This document shows positions 12,085 to 21,687 of a DNA stretch of 64,000 bases, in pieces. The notes under the pieces are model-generated. The model was given only the letters and a program-made list of their open reading frames with translations. It made no database searches and was not told the origin of the DNA. The position numbers and the translations under genes are program-made. The stretch comes from Enterobacter oligotrophicus. Lineage in GTDB: Bacteria; Pseudomonadota; Gammaproteobacteria; Enterobacterales; Enterobacteriaceae. The stretch is from contig NZ_AP019007.1 of NCBI RefSeq assembly GCF_009176645.1, positions 2,232,001-2,296,000 on the forward strand. Reading direction: 5' to 3'. Numbering within the stretch: position 1 is the first letter of the stretch; every line of letters starts with the position of its first letter.

Positions 12085-13542
12085 TCAACCACCGCGAAAG
12101 AAACGCGTCGGCTGCTCTTCTGGCGATAAATCCGCCGCTAAATCGTTGTCTTTGTTGTCTGTCTTTTGCTCACCCTCTCCTGCGCGAAGGCGAAACTCCT
12201 CGTCCTGAGCCGTTGCCTGTTCGACCAATTCCGGATTAATCTCGCGTTTCACTTCCACGCCCAGGCTACGAAATGCCTCGGCTTGCGCCAGCAGGTTGCC
12301 GCGCCCGGAGGAGAGTTTTTTCATCGCCTGACGATAGTTATCCTGCGCGCGATCCAGGCTTTGCCCAACCGAGGACATATCGTCCACGAAGAGACGCATT
12401 TTGTCGTACAACTTGCTGGCCCGGTCAGCAATCTGCTGTGCGTTACGGCTCTGGTGCTCATAGCGCCACAGGTTGGCAATGGTACGTAACGCCACCAGCA
12501 GCGTGGTAGGGCTGACCAGCATAATGTTATTTTTTAACGCTTCGGTGATCAGTTCGGGCTGTCTGTCGAGCGCCAACAGGAATGCAGGCTCTACCGGGAT
12601 AAACATCAGGACATAGTCGAGCGAGCGGAGACCTGGAAGCTGTTGATAATCCTTCCGGCCCAGCAGACGAATGTGATTACGCACGGAGGCAATATGCTCC
12701 TGCAACGCCGACTCACGGGTGTAATCGTCTTCGGCATTAAAATAGCGCTCGTAGGCCACCAGCGTCATTTTGGCATCAATCACCACGTCTTTACCCTGCG
12801 GCAGACGCACAATCACATCCGGCTGCATCCGCGAACGGGCATCGTTTTCGATGCTGACCTGCGTTTCATATTCGTACCCTTCACGCAGACCAGAGGCTTC
12901 CAGCACGCGCGTCAGGACGACTTCACCCCAGTTTCCCTGGGTTTTGTTGTCTCCTTTCAGTGCACGGGTCAGGTTGACCGCCTCCTGTGCCATCTGCGCG
13001 TTCAACTGCTGGAGATTGCGAATTTCATGTGCCAGGGTGTGGCGCTCACGCGCCTCCTGACCAAAGCTGTCCTGCACCTGACGACGAAAACCGTCCAGCT
13101 GTTCGCGCAGCGGTGTCAGCAGGCTGTTAAGACTCTGACGGTTTTGCTCGTCGACGCGGCGGTTGCTGTGCTCAAAAATGCGATTGGCGAGGTTCTCAAA
13201 CTGCTCGCTGAGGCGCTGCTCGCTGTTGATCATCTGGCGGATTTTGTCTTCCGCATGCAACTGGGTGGATTCGAGACGGGTGGTCACTTCGCGCAGATCG
13301 GCCTCCAGCGAGGTGTTGATGTCACGCAGGTTGCGCAGTTCATTGTTAAGCAGTTCGCACTCATCACGCCAGTGATCGCTCAGAGCAAGCTGCTGTTTTG
13401 CCGCACTTAACCCGGCAACTATCTCCTCGCGCTCTGCCAGTTGATCGGCCTTCTGCTGCGCATGCTGATAACCTGAAATCAGCCACCCTATCGCCACGCC
13501 CACCAGCGCAATCACCGCATAAATCAGGATTGAGAGATCCAC
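12085..13542 (-). CDS. rmuC: RmuC, DNA recombination-limiting protein
   Basis: Limits recombination at inverted repeats; the family has a predicted PD-(D/E)XK-like nuclease fold. An N-terminal membrane segment (ILIYAVIALVGVAIGWLIS) is followed by a long coiled coil (about 25-190). The conserved domain after that includes KGDNKTQGNWGE, LPQGKDVVIDAKMTLVAYERY (near 260) and a PVEPAFLLAL strand. The C-terminus is a low-complexity charged tail ending RFFRGG. It is 485 residues, about ten more than in E. coli, with the excess in the tail. It lies 66 bp upstream of ubiE on the same strand. Confidence 0.95.
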   Translation of the reverse strand: MDLSILIYAVIALVGVAIGWLISGYQHAQQKADQLAEREEIVAGLSAAKQQLALSDHWRDECELLNNELRNLRDINTSLEADLREVTTRLESTQLHAEDKIRQMINSEQRLSEQFENLANRIFEHSNRRVDEQNRQSLNSLLTPLREQLDGFRRQVQDSFGQEARERHTLAHEIRNLQQLNAQMAQEAVNLTRALKGDNKTQGNWGEVVLTRVLEASGLREGYEYETQVSIENDARSRMQPDVIVRLPQGKDVVIDAKMTLVAYERYFNAEDDYTRESALQEHIASVRNHIRLLGRKDYQQLPGLRSLDYVLMFIPVEPAFLLALDRQPELITEALKNNIMLVSPTTLLVALRTIANLWRYEHQSRNAQQIADRASKLYDKMRLFVDDMSSVGQSLDRAQDNYRQAMKKLSSGRGNLLAQAEAFRSLGVEVKREINPELVEQATAQDEEFRLRAGEGEQKTDNKDNDLAADLSPEEQPTRFFRGG

Positions 13543-13633
13543 AATGCCCCCTGCATCAACGTATTACCGCACAAAATAGAATTGTGCTGTATAAACGTCC
13601 AGTTTGAAAGGGTTTTCCTGCGAGGCGCTACGC

Positions 13634-13664
13634 AAAAAATAAAGGCCGAACGCGCCGGCCTTTT
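13634..13664 (-). terminator. rho-independent terminator of udp
   Basis: AAAGGCCG (13641-13648) pairs perfectly with CGGCCTTT (13656-13663). On the minus strand the stem is followed by ATTTTTTG. It lies 17 bp after the udp stop codon. Confidence 0.9.
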
Positions 13665-13680
13665 ATCTTGAAAGGGAGGA

Positions 13681-14442
13681 CTAGATAAGACGGCGAGCCG
13701 CTTCCACCACGATTTTCACCGCATGACTTTCGGTCTGCTTCATGGTTTCAGCGTTCGGGATCTCCTGCTGGGTACGGTTGACGATAACGCCCGCCACCAT
13801 ACCGGCACGCAGACCCTGGCTTGCGCACATGGTCAGCAGGGTTGCAGATTCCATTTCGTAGTTCATTACGCCCATGGACTGCCACTCTTCCATAGAGCCT
13901 TTGAAGCGGCTCACCACGCGGCCAGAGAAGGTATCGTAGCGCTCCTGGCCAGGGTAGAAGGTATCAGAGGATGCAGTGACGCCCACGTGGGTGGTTGCGC
14001 CCACAGATTTCGCGGCTTCAACCAGCGCAGTGGTACATTCGAAATCCGCCACTGCCGGGAATTCCATTGGTGCAAAGTGCAGGCTGGCACCGTCCAGACG
14101 CACGGACGCGGTCGTCACCAGCACGTCGCCCACATTAATGTGCGGCTGAATCGCACCGGTAGTACCGATTCGCAGGAAAGTACGAATGCCCAATTGTGCC
14201 AGTTCTTCCACGGCGATAGAGGTAGACGGGCCGCCGATACCGGTAGAGCACACGATCACCGCTTTGCCATCCAGCTCTGCACGCCAGGTGGTGAATTCAC
14301 GATGGGCAGCCAGCTTGACCGGCTTATCCATCAGCGCGGCGATCTTTTCCACACGCTCCGGATCGCCAGGGACGATAGCCAGCGTAGCCCCTTGTAAATC
14401 GTTTTTAGTGAGGCCGAGATGAAAAACATCAGACTTGGACAT
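13681..14442 (-). CDS. udp: Udp, uridine phosphorylase
   Basis: Phosphorolyses uridine to uracil and ribose-1-phosphate in pyrimidine salvage. It is a cytosolic hexamer of the PNP/UDP phosphorylase family. The 253 residues match E. coli. [18 protein letters not shown] (near 68) and [16 protein letters not shown] (near 91) form the phosphate-binding and family-signature region, and MEMESATL-type ribose contacts appear as [12 protein letters not shown] near 195. The ATG at 14442 has GAGGAG just upstream. Two CRP sites sit upstream in the E. coli geometry. Confidence 0.98.
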   Translation of the reverse strand: MSKSDVFHLGLTKNDLQGATLAIVPGDPERVEKIAALMDKPVKLAAHREFTTWRAELDGKAVIVCSTGIGGPSTSIAVEELAQLGIRTFLRIGTTGAIQPHINVGDVLVTTASVRLDGASLHFAPMEFPAVADFECTTALVEAAKSVGATTHVGVTASSDTFYPGQERYDTFSGRVVSRFKGSMEEWQSMGVMNYEMESATLLTMCASQGLRAGMVAGVIVNRTQQEIPNAETMKQTESHAVKIVVEAARRLI

Positions 14443-14487
14443 AGGTGACTCCTCTGTGGGTCGGTTAGTCAGAAGAAGTAAAACGGT

Positions 14488-14493
14488 ACTTTA
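14488..14493 (-). promoter_or_regulatory. candidate udp -10 box
   Basis: TAAAGT on the minus strand predicts a start near 14481. The proximal CRP site would then be centred at about -41.5 and the distal one at about -93.5, the spacing known for E. coli udp. Confidence 0.55.
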
Positions 14494-14515
14494 CAGAAGC
14501 AAAGGGCTTAATTTC

Positions 14516-14529
14516 GTGATGAAACTCAC
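14516..14529 (-). promoter_or_regulatory. CRP site 1 of udp
   Basis: GTGATGAAACTCAC is a perfect GTGA-N6-TCAC core centred at 14522.5. It is the promoter-proximal cAMP-CRP site. In E. coli, CytR binds between the two CRP sites and represses udp. Confidence 0.75.
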
Positions 14530-14567
14530 CATGAATGAAAATGATTGCAGTTAATTTCCACAAAATA

Positions 14568-14581
14568 GTGATTTACATCAC
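14568..14581 (-). promoter_or_regulatory. CRP site 2 of udp
   Basis: GTGATTTACATCAC is a perfect GTGA-N6-TCAC core, inside AGTGATTTACATCACA. It is centred at 14574.5, exactly 52 bp from site 1. It could also serve the divergent dlhH. Confidence 0.8.
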
Positions 14582-14697
14582 ATTAACAAGTTATATCGTG
14601 GGATGCTGCACAAAAGATAGACTGTATAAGGCACTGTGGGTTGTTAACCTGGTGACTATATTTACCTTTGCGCTAACTCATTGGTACGGAGAATGCC

Positions 14698-15504
14698 ATG
14701 ACTGAAAAAACCGGTTTTGCACCTGCTGCGGCTCCGCATGCTTCCACCATCGTCTCAACGCCTGAAGAAGCCATTACTGCAGGTGAGACGTCTATTCCCT
14801 CGCAGGGGGAGAATATGCCTGCTTACCACGCGCGGCCAAAATCGGCAGGCGGTCCGCTGCCGATCGTGATTGTGGTTCAGGAGATTTTTGGCGTTCACGA
14901 ACATATTCGCGACCTCTGCCGTCGTCTGGCGCTGGAAGGTTACCTGGCCGTTGCGCCTGAGCTTTATTTCCGTCAGGGCGATCCGAACGATTACAGCGAT
15001 ATCCCGACGCTGTTCAGCAACCTGGTCAGCAAAGTGCCGGACGCACAGGTGCTGGCCGACCTGGACCACGTTGCCAGCTGGGCGGCACGCAACGGCGGCG
15101 ACCCGCACCGTCTTATGGTCACGGGCTTCTGCTGGGGTGGACGCATAAGCTGGCTGTATGCTGCGCACAATCCGCAGCTCAAAGCCGCCGTCGCCTGGTA
15201 CGGCAAGCTGGTGGGGGAAAAGACGTTGAACTCACCGAAGCAACCTGTTGATATCGCGACGGATTTGAATGCTCCGGTGCTGGGACTTTATGGCGGCCAG
15301 GACACTGGCATCCCGCTTGATACGGTCGAGACGATGCGCCAGGCGCTGCGCGCGGCAAACGCGAAGGCGGAGATCGTGGTGTACCCGGATGCCGGACACG
15401 CGTTTAATGCCGACTATCGTCCGAGCTACCACGCAGAATCTGCCAAAGATGGCTGGCAGCGGATGCTGGCGTGGTTCAGCCAGTACGGTGGCAAGAAAGC
15501 GTAA
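14698..15504 (+). CDS. dlhH: DlhH/YsgA, dienelactone hydrolase-family protein
   Basis: Predicted alpha/beta hydrolase of the dienelactone hydrolase family; its physiological substrate is not established. The 268 residues show a catalytic triad of C145 (GFCWGG), D202 (YGGQDTG) and H234 (GHAFN). There is also an oxyanion-region VQEIFGVHEHIRD near 60. The first 45 residues are a variable extension, and GENMPAYHARP resembles the start of the hydrolase core. GGAG lies 7 nt before the ATG. The gene is divergent from udp and convergent with metE, separated from it by a REP hairpin. Confidence 0.9.
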   Translation: MTEKTGFAPAAAPHASTIVSTPEEAITAGETSIPSQGENMPAYHARPKSAGGPLPIVIVVQEIFGVHEHIRDLCRRLALEGYLAVAPELYFRQGDPNDYSDIPTLFSNLVSKVPDAQVLADLDHVASWAARNGGDPHRLMVTGFCWGGRISWLYAAHNPQLKAAVAWYGKLVGEKTLNSPKQPVDIATDLNAPVLGLYGGQDTGIPLDTVETMRQALRAANAKAEIVVYPDAGHAFNADYRPSYHAESAKDGWQRMLAWFSQYGGKKA

Positions 15505-15512
15505 AAATAAAA

Positions 15513-15540
15513 GCCCGGTGGCGGCTACGCCTTACCGGGC
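15513..15540 (-). terminator. REP hairpin acting as metE terminator
   Basis: GCCCGGT (from 15513) pairs with ACCGGGC (to 15540) around an inner GGCG/CGCC stem, a REP-type unit. On the minus strand it is followed by TTTTATTTTTAC, so it can terminate metE. On the plus strand there is no T tract for dlhH. Confidence 0.7.
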
Positions 15541-15550
15541 CTGCATTTCA

Positions 15551-17812
15551 TCAAGCCTGACGCAGATTCTGCGCCGCCTTCACCATATTCGCCAGCGCCG
15601 CGCGCGTCTCCGGCCAGCCACGGGTTTTCAGGCCACAGTCCGGGTTCACCCACAGGCGTTCCGCCGGAATGCGCTGGGCGGCTTTTTTCAGCAGCGCCTC
15701 AATCCATTCGACGCTCGGGACATTCGGGGAGTGAATGTCATACACGCCCGGCCCGATTTCGTTCGGGTAGTCGAACTCTTCGAACGACTCCAGTAGCTCC
15801 ATGTCCGAACGTGAGGTTTCGATGGTGATCACATCCGCATCCAGCGCGGCAATGGAATCCATGATGTCGTTAAATTCGCAGTAGCACATGTGGGTGTGGA
15901 TCTGCGTGTCGTCCTTTGCGACCGCCGCGTTGATACGGAACGCTTCCACGCCCCACTTCAGGTACGCATCCCAGTCGCTGCGGCGCAGCGGAAGCCCTTC
16001 GCGCAGTGCCGGTTCGTCAATCTGGATGATGCCAATGCCTGCTGCTTCCAGATCCGCCACTTCATCACGCAGCGCCAGCGCAATCTGTTTGGCGATGGTT
16101 TCACGGGTCACGTCTTCACGCGGGAACGACCAGCAGAGAATCGTCACCGGGCCGGTCAGCATGCCTTTTACCGGCTTGTCGGTCAGAGACTGGGCATACT
16201 TCGCCCACTCCACGGTGATCGCTTCCGGGCGGCTGACGTCGCCAATCACTACCGGCGGTTTTACGCAGCGGGAGCCGTAGCTCTGCACCCAACCGTTCTG
16301 GGTAAAGACGAAGCCGTCCAGATGTTCGCCAAAGTATTCCACCATGTCGTTACGCTCGGCTTCACCGTGCACCAGCACGTCCAGACCTAAGCGCTCCTGC
16401 TCGATAATCGCCTGCTTGATATGTTCGGCAATGCCGGTGCGGTAGTTGGCTGCATCCAGATTGCCTTTTTTGAAGTCCAGACGCAGGCCGCGGATCTCGG
16501 TCGTTTGCGGGAAGGAGCCGATGGTGGTGGTCGGCCACGCTGGCAGGTTGAAGCGGGCGCGCTGGGCTTCAGCGCGTACCTCATAGGGGCTTTGACGCTG
16601 GCTGTCCTGGGCGGTGATGGCCGCCAGACGTTTTTCGACCGCAGGATTGTGTACGCGAGCCGAGTGACGACGCGCCTGGATCGGTGCGCTCCATCCGGTA
16701 ATCGCCGCCGTGTCGCCGCTGTTCAGCGCGTCGCGCAGCAGCGCCAGCTCTTCACATTTTTGCAGAGCGAAGGCGAACCAGCTTTTCACTTCCGCATCCA
16801 GACGGGTTTCAACGCTCAGATCGATCGGGCTGTGCAGCAAGGAGCAGGACGAGGCCACCCAGAGTTCACGTTTGCCGACGATGTCTTTAATCTGCGCGTA
16901 TTTCTCTGTCAGATCGGCGCGCCAGACGTTACGGCCGTTGACCAGCCCCGCTGAGAGCAGCCACTCCTCCGGCAGTCGCTTATGCAGTTCAGCGACATTG
17001 TCTTTGCCGTGAACCAGATCAACGTGCAGCCCCTGAACCGGCAGCGTGGTGATGGTGCTGAGGTTCGGTGTTACGCCTTCGAAATAGGTGGTCAGCAGCA
17101 GCTTCACCTGACCGGTGAGCGCGTCATACGCCGGTTTGAAGGCATCAAGCCACGCCTGCGGCAGCTCCAGTACCAGCGCAGGCTCATCGATTTGCACCCA
17201 CTGAATGCCACGTTTGCCCAGCTCGATCAGCACCTGTTTGTAGACCGGCAGAATATCGTTCAGCAGGCTGAGACGGTCAAACTGCTCGCCTTTCACTTTA
17301 CCCAGCCACAGATAGGTTACTGGCCCGAGCAGCACGGGTTTCACCTGGTGGCCCAGCGCCAGCGCTTCGTCCACTTCATCCAGCAGCTGGGTCCAGGTCA
17401 GTTTGAACTCCTGACCTTTCACGAACTCCGGCACCATATAGTGATAGTTGGTGTTAAACCACTTGGTCATTTCCGCTGCTGCCGCTGGCTCACCCGTTGG
17501 CGCACGGCCACGGCCAATGCGGAACAGGGTATCGATATCCACCGATCCATCTTTGTTCTGATGACGAGCCGGCACGTTGCCAAGCAGCAGGCTGGTGGTC
17601 AGAACATGGTCGTACCAGGCGAAATCGCCCACTGGCAGCAGGTCAATGCCCGCCTGTTTTTGCTGATCCCAGTGACGGGCGCGCAGCTCGCGTCCCACCG
17701 CCAGCAGTTCTTCACGGGTGGCGTTACCCGCCCAGTAGCTTTCTTGCGCTTTTTTCAGCTCACGACGCAAGCCAACGCGAGGGAAACCGAGGGTGTGATT
17801 GCGAATTGTCAT
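15551..17812 (-). CDS. metE: MetE, cobalamin-independent methionine synthase
   Basis: Transfers the methyl group of 5-methyltetrahydropteroyl-tri-L-glutamate to homocysteine, the last step of methionine synthesis without B12. The 753 residues match E. coli, so the zinc ligands fall at H641 and C643 (HMCYCEFND), E665 and C726 ([11 protein letters not shown]). The N-terminal half is the inactive duplicate barrel characteristic of the family, starting [20 protein letters not shown]. It is transcribed away from metR, with MetJ and MetR sites in the shared 115-bp region. Confidence 0.98.
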   Translation of the reverse strand: MTIRNHTLGFPRVGLRRELKKAQESYWAGNATREELLAVGRELRARHWDQQKQAGIDLLPVGDFAWYDHVLTTSLLLGNVPARHQNKDGSVDIDTLFRIGRGRAPTGEPAAAAEMTKWFNTNYHYMVPEFVKGQEFKLTWTQLLDEVDEALALGHQVKPVLLGPVTYLWLGKVKGEQFDRLSLLNDILPVYKQVLIELGKRGIQWVQIDEPALVLELPQAWLDAFKPAYDALTGQVKLLLTTYFEGVTPNLSTITTLPVQGLHVDLVHGKDNVAELHKRLPEEWLLSAGLVNGRNVWRADLTEKYAQIKDIVGKRELWVASSCSLLHSPIDLSVETRLDAEVKSWFAFALQKCEELALLRDALNSGDTAAITGWSAPIQARRHSARVHNPAVEKRLAAITAQDSQRQSPYEVRAEAQRARFNLPAWPTTTIGSFPQTTEIRGLRLDFKKGNLDAANYRTGIAEHIKQAIIEQERLGLDVLVHGEAERNDMVEYFGEHLDGFVFTQNGWVQSYGSRCVKPPVVIGDVSRPEAITVEWAKYAQSLTDKPVKGMLTGPVTILCWSFPREDVTRETIAKQIALALRDEVADLEAAGIGIIQIDEPALREGLPLRRSDWDAYLKWGVEAFRINAAVAKDDTQIHTHMCYCEFNDIMDSIAALDADVITIETSRSDMELLESFEEFDYPNEIGPGVYDIHSPNVPSVEWIEALLKKAAQRIPAERLWVNPDCGLKTRGWPETRAALANMVKAAQNLRQA

Positions 17813-17840
17813 GGTATGCCCCTTGAGAAATTTGTTATTT

Positions 17841-17864
17841 AGACGTCCAGATGTTTACACATCT
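17841..17864 (-). promoter_or_regulatory. three tandem MetJ boxes of metE
   Basis: AGACGTCC, AGATGTTT and ACACATCT lie in direct succession, each resembling the AGACGTCT met box. MetJ with S-adenosylmethionine is known to repress met genes by binding such tandem arrays cooperatively. The array is 29 bp from the metE start and within reach of metR too. Confidence 0.8.
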
Positions 17865-17915
17865 ATAATTGGCAGGTACTGTATATTCCTCAAGCGCAAA
17901 ATGTTCATGGCGAAG

Positions 17916-17928
17916 TGAAGGACTTTCA
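17916..17928. promoter_or_regulatory. MetR binding site overlapping the metR start
   Basis: TGAAGGACTTTCA is a perfect TGAA-N5-TTCA dyad, the known MetR recognition pattern. Its last base is the A of the metR ATG and it contains the GAAGGA ribosome-binding site. A second imperfect half-site (TTCA at 17904-17907) lies 8 bp away. It should activate metE and autorepress metR. Confidence 0.7.
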
Positions 17929-18881
17929 TGATCGAGATAAAACACCTGAAAACGCTCCAGGCGTTGCGGAACTGCGGTTCGCTCGCAGCGGCTGCGGCCA
18001 CGCTGCACCAGACCCAGTCTGCCCTTTCTCACCAGTTCAGCGATCTGGAACAACGCCTCGGCTTTCGTCTTTTTGTCCGTAAAAGTCAGCCTCTGCGGTT
18101 TACGCCTCAGGGTGAGATCCTGCTGCAGCTGGCGAACCAGGTGTTGCCGCAGATTGCCAGCGCCCTGCAGTCCTGCAACGAGCCGCAGCAAACTAAACTG
18201 CGTATCGCTATTGAGTGCCACAGCTGTATCCAGTGGTTAACTCCCGCGCTTGAAAACTTCCGCCAGAGATGGCCGCAGGTGGAAATGGACTTTAAATCCG
18301 GCGTGACGTTCGACCCACAGCCGTCGCTCCAGCAGGGCGAGCTGGATCTGGTGATGACGTCTGACATTCTGCCGCGCAGCGGTCTGCACTACTCGCCGAT
18401 GTTTGATTTTGAAGTGCGCCTGGTGCTGGCTCCGGATCATCCGCTGGCCGCTAAAACGCGCATTACGCCGGAAGATCTGGCGACAGAAACGCTGCTGATT
18501 TACCCGGTACAACGCAGTCGCCTGGATATCTGGCGTCATTTCCTGCAGCCCGCAGGCATCAGCCCACAGCTGAAAAGCGTGGATAACACCCTGCTGTTGA
18601 TTCAGATGGTTGCCGCCAGAATGGGCATCGCGGCGCTGCCGCACTGGGTGGTGGAGAGTTTTGAACGCCAGGGCCTGGTGGTCACCAAAACCCTGGGAGA
18701 AGGACTGTGGAGCCGGCTGTACGCCGCCGTGCGCGATGGCGAGCAGCGTCAGCCGATCACAGAAGCGTTTATTCGCTCAGCGCGGAACCACGCCTGCGAT
18801 CACCTTCCGTTTGTGCGGAGCGCGGAGCGACCCAACGGCGATGCACCCACAGCGAAGCCAGGATCACCGCTCCCCCAATAA
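17928..18881 (+). CDS. metR: MetR, LysR-type activator of methionine genes
   Basis: Homocysteine-responsive transcription regulator of metE, metA, metF, metH and glyA. The LysR winged-helix DNA-binding region spans 1-65 ([30 protein letters not shown]). The co-inducer domain follows from about 90 to 295. The 317 residues match E. coli. The last 37 codons, a low-complexity proline-rich tail, overlap the 3' end of yigM on the opposite strand by 113 bp. The ATG at 17928 follows GAAGGA directly. Confidence 0.97.
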   Translation: MIEIKHLKTLQALRNCGSLAAAAATLHQTQSALSHQFSDLEQRLGFRLFVRKSQPLRFTPQGEILLQLANQVLPQIASALQSCNEPQQTKLRIAIECHSCIQWLTPALENFRQRWPQVEMDFKSGVTFDPQPSLQQGELDLVMTSDILPRSGLHYSPMFDFEVRLVLAPDHPLAAKTRITPEDLATETLLIYPVQRSRLDIWRHFLQPAGISPQLKSVDNTLLLIQMVAARMGIAALPHWVVESFERQGLVVTKTLGEGLWSRLYAAVRDGEQRQPITEAFIRSARNHACDHLPFVRSAERPNGDAPTAKPGSPLPQ

Positions 18882-19668
18882 GGAAGCTCGGCCAGTGCGG
18901 CTGTTCCTGCCAGATGGCGAGGTTCACCAGTAGCCCGGCAGGCACATGTACGTTATTCATGATCCCCAGCGTACCGGCGTCTACCTGGGTAGCGCCGTAG
19001 TTCCACATGAAGTACCCCAGCCCGGAAGCCACCACGCCCAGCCAGACCAGAATGCCCCACTGCACGGAAGTGGTCGGCAGTTTTTGCGGGTTGCCAAGCA
19101 TAAACCACGCCACCACCGCGACGATCGCCGCGCCCATGTAGAACCAGGCAAACGCGTTATGCTGCGGCATCGGGCGGGTCTCCATCAGACGTTTGTAGCC
19201 CACCATCCCGATAGCGAAGCTAATATTGGCGAGCTGGACGAACATCAGCCCGGTCCAGAAGTGATCGCTCACTTTGTCGTAGCGAATAATCGCCGCACCA
19301 ATCACCGCCAGCGCAGCGCTCAGCAGATACCCCCAGCGCAAACGACGCTTGCTGAGCACATCGTAAATCAGCGTGATATAGAGCGGCGTGAGCACGGTAA
19401 AGAGCAGGAATTCCGAGACGGAGAGGTAGACGTAAGCCCGGAAGCTGAACAGATACATGATGCCGAGCTGCATCGCACCCACCAGCATGTACAGCAGAAT
19501 CGTTTGCAGCGATTGTCCGCGGGTACGCAGGAACGGCAGGAATACCAGCGCCGCCAGCCCTACGCGCATCAGCACCGAGAAGTAGCTGTCGACCGAACCG
19601 GCAAGGTATTCGCCAATCAGGCTAAAGGAGAAGGCCCACAGGATAGTGGTGATAATGAGTAGCGCCAC
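18769..19668 (-). CDS. yigM: YigM, biotin transporter (BioP-type)
   Basis: Ten-span membrane protein of the drug/metabolite (EamA) superfamily; the E. coli protein was shown genetically to take up biotin. The 299 residues match E. coli. It opens with a membrane helix ([20 protein letters not shown]) and has two EamA-type halves. [20 protein letters not shown] (near 77) and [15 protein letters not shown] (near 235) are the conserved inner helices. The C-terminal tail is charged ([13 protein letters not shown]). The 3' end overlaps metR tail to tail. Confidence 0.9.
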   Translation of the reverse strand: MALLIITTILWAFSFSLIGEYLAGSVDSYFSVLMRVGLAALVFLPFLRTRGQSLQTILLYMLVGAMQLGIMYLFSFRAYVYLSVSEFLLFTVLTPLYITLIYDVLSKRRLRWGYLLSAALAVIGAAIIRYDKVSDHFWTGLMFVQLANISFAIGMVGYKRLMETRPMPQHNAFAWFYMGAAIVAVVAWFMLGNPQKLPTTSVQWGILVWLGVVASGLGYFMWNYGATQVDAGTLGIMNNVHVPAGLLVNLAIWQEQPHWPSFLIGGAVILASLWVHRRWVAPRSAQTEGDRRRGSALSE

Positions 19669-19750
19669 AATGCTTGTCTCTCAGGAAGAAGGACAGGCAT
19701 TGTAGCGAACTCTTTAGTTGACAACTGAACAATAAACAAGCAAATGAAGA

Positions 19751-20551
19751 TTATTCAAGGAACAGTTTGCGCAGATATTTAGGTACCGCGTTGTCAGCAT
19801 TAGTGCCGATCACTTCCAGCTCCGGGTGCAAATCTTTCAGACGCTGATGCGCATTCGCCATGATGCAGCCTTTGCCCGCCATGGAGAGCATCTCGGCGTC
19901 GTTCATGCCGTCGCCAAAGGCGATGCAGTCTTTCAGCTCGAAGCCCAGACGCTTCGCCACCGCTTCCAGCGCGTGGCCTTTGGAAACGCCGCCCGCCATC
20001 ACTTCCAGACAGGTCAGCGTGGAGAAACTCACGTTAACACGGTCGCCCCAGCGAGCGTTGATCGCTTGTTCCAGCGGCAGAAGTTCTTCGTGGCTTTCGC
20101 AGGTAAAGAACACTTTACTGATCCCTTCCGGCTCCAGCAGGCCCGGTTCGTACAGGGAATAGTTAAATACGGCTTCTTTGAAGAAACGCATTTCGTCCGG
20201 ACGGTGGCGGTTCATAAACCAGTCGTCGTCGCGGTAAACGTTGGTGACGATATCCGGATTGTTATGCACCACACCGAACAGGTCGGCGGCGATGTCGCGA
20301 TCCAGGTTGTGGGTAAAGATCAGGTTGCCATCCGTGTCGTGTACACGCGCACCGTTGGAGGTGATCATGTACGATTTGATCTCCAGATTATCGCGGATCT
20401 GCCCCACGTCCACGTGGTGGCGGCCGGTGGCAAACACAAAGTTTACGCCACGGGCTGTCAGAAGTTTTAAGGTTTCTTTCGCGTAAGGCGACAGGGTGTG
20501 GTCGGGGGAAAGCAGCGTGCCATCTAAGTCAGATGCAACAACCTGGTACAT
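19751..20551 (-). CDS. yigL: YigL, HAD-family sugar/pyridoxal phosphatase
   Basis: Cof-type HAD phosphatase. E. coli YigL dephosphorylates sugar phosphates in the sugar-phosphate stress response (with sRNA SgrS) and pyridoxal phosphate in vitro. Motif I is SDLDGTLLS (nucleophile D8, acid D10). Motif IV is FGDGMNDAEML near 213. A C2-type cap lies between. Length is 266 residues, as in E. coli. In E. coli this mRNA is stabilised by SgrS pairing in the upstream pldB coding sequence; pldB is likewise directly upstream here, so the same control is possible but untested. Confidence 0.94.
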   Translation of the reverse strand: MYQVVASDLDGTLLSPDHTLSPYAKETLKLLTARGVNFVFATGRHHVDVGQIRDNLEIKSYMITSNGARVHDTDGNLIFTHNLDRDIAADLFGVVHNNPDIVTNVYRDDDWFMNRHRPDEMRFFKEAVFNYSLYEPGLLEPEGISKVFFTCESHEELLPLEQAINARWGDRVNVSFSTLTCLEVMAGGVSKGHALEAVAKRLGFELKDCIAFGDGMNDAEMLSMAGKGCIMANAHQRLKDLHPELEVIGTNADNAVPKYLRKLFLE

Positions 20552-20583
20552 AGGGATTTCAACCTCTGGTGGTAAAACAATAA

Positions 20584-21576
20584 TCAGTTATGCCTGTCGA
20601 AAAATTCAACAATGGCGTTGAGCGCGACTGAGCGCATAGCGTCCTTTTCGAAAAGGATCTCATGGTACGCGCCGTTTATGACCAGCGGTTTACCCCCTTC
20701 ACAAGGGTGTCCGGCAGCGGCGCGGAGTTCACAAAAGCGGTCATGCATGCGGTTATCGACCACACGTTCATCTTCTGCCTGAATCAGGAGCGTCGGCGTG
20801 TCGTCATCACCAACACCTGCCAGCACATGCTCGCCAGCAAGAATGCCCTCCCGCACCCAGTGCCAGGTGGGGCCGCCGACGCGCAGGCGCGGTTCATCAG
20901 CATAAAAACGCAGATTACGGCGGTAACGCTGCCGACTGTGGGTTAACACGTTGATAGCAAACGGCAGCGCGCGCCAGCGTCCTGTGCCAATGGCATACCC
21001 TTCCCGAATGCGCTGATGGCCCTCAGCCCAGTCGAGAATATGACGCACCATCCAGTCAGGTAAGCGGATCACGATGCCGAACATCGGCGCGGTAAGCGCA
21101 ATGGCATCACACTGGTGCTCGTGGCGCTGCAAAAACAGCGTCGAAATCGCGCCGCCCATGGAGTGCGCAAGAATGTACCGCTTACGCCACGGGCCCGGCT
21201 CAACTTCCTGCTGCCAGAAAGCAGCCAGATCGTCGACATAATCGCTAAAATTATCCACGTGGCCACGATGGGTGTCCGACAGCAAGCGACCAGAAAGCCC
21301 CTGACCGCGATGGTCGATAATCAACACATCGAAGCCCAGATGGAACAGGTCATAGGCCAGTTCGGCATATTTCACGTAGCTTTCGATACGCCCAGGGCAG
21401 ACCACGATCACCCGATCGTTTTTCTCATCACGGAAACGAACAAAGCGTACCGGAATATCACCTACGCCCGTAAACGCATCTTCCTCACGCTGCCGCCAGA
21501 AGTCGGTCAGCGGCCCCATAGAGAAAGCAGCAAATGCGTTTTCTCGTGTTTCCCAGTCCTTTTTCTGCTGAAACAT
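20584..21576 (-). CDS. pldB: PldB, lysophospholipase L2
   Basis: Inner-membrane-associated alpha/beta hydrolase that removes the remaining acyl chain from lysophospholipids. The nucleophile is S139 in AHSMGGAIS. The acid is in QAEDERVVDNRMHD near 280 and the histidine in NGAYHEILFE near 307. DHRGQGLSGR (88-97) is the conserved loop before the nucleophile. I chose the ATG at 21576 (MFQQKKDWE), giving 330 residues. Upstream in-frame codons to 21687 read into the divergent promoter and do not match the family. The C-terminus stops ten residues earlier than E. coli (340). It lies 32 bp before yigL. Confidence 0.93.
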   Translation of the reverse strand: MFQQKKDWETRENAFAAFSMGPLTDFWRQREEDAFTGVGDIPVRFVRFRDEKNDRVIVVCPGRIESYVKYAELAYDLFHLGFDVLIIDHRGQGLSGRLLSDTHRGHVDNFSDYVDDLAAFWQQEVEPGPWRKRYILAHSMGGAISTLFLQRHEHQCDAIALTAPMFGIVIRLPDWMVRHILDWAEGHQRIREGYAIGTGRWRALPFAINVLTHSRQRYRRNLRFYADEPRLRVGGPTWHWVREGILAGEHVLAGVGDDDTPTLLIQAEDERVVDNRMHDRFCELRAAAGHPCEGGKPLVINGAYHEILFEKDAMRSVALNAIVEFFDRHN

Positions 21577-21687
21577 TGGGTTTCCACCCCCCGTAATCCA
21601 GGGAATATAGTTTTTTTCGTAACCGGTCACAAAATGACGTAACAATAGCGTATTGTGGCATAAAAACAGACGATTCGGGAGTTTCAA

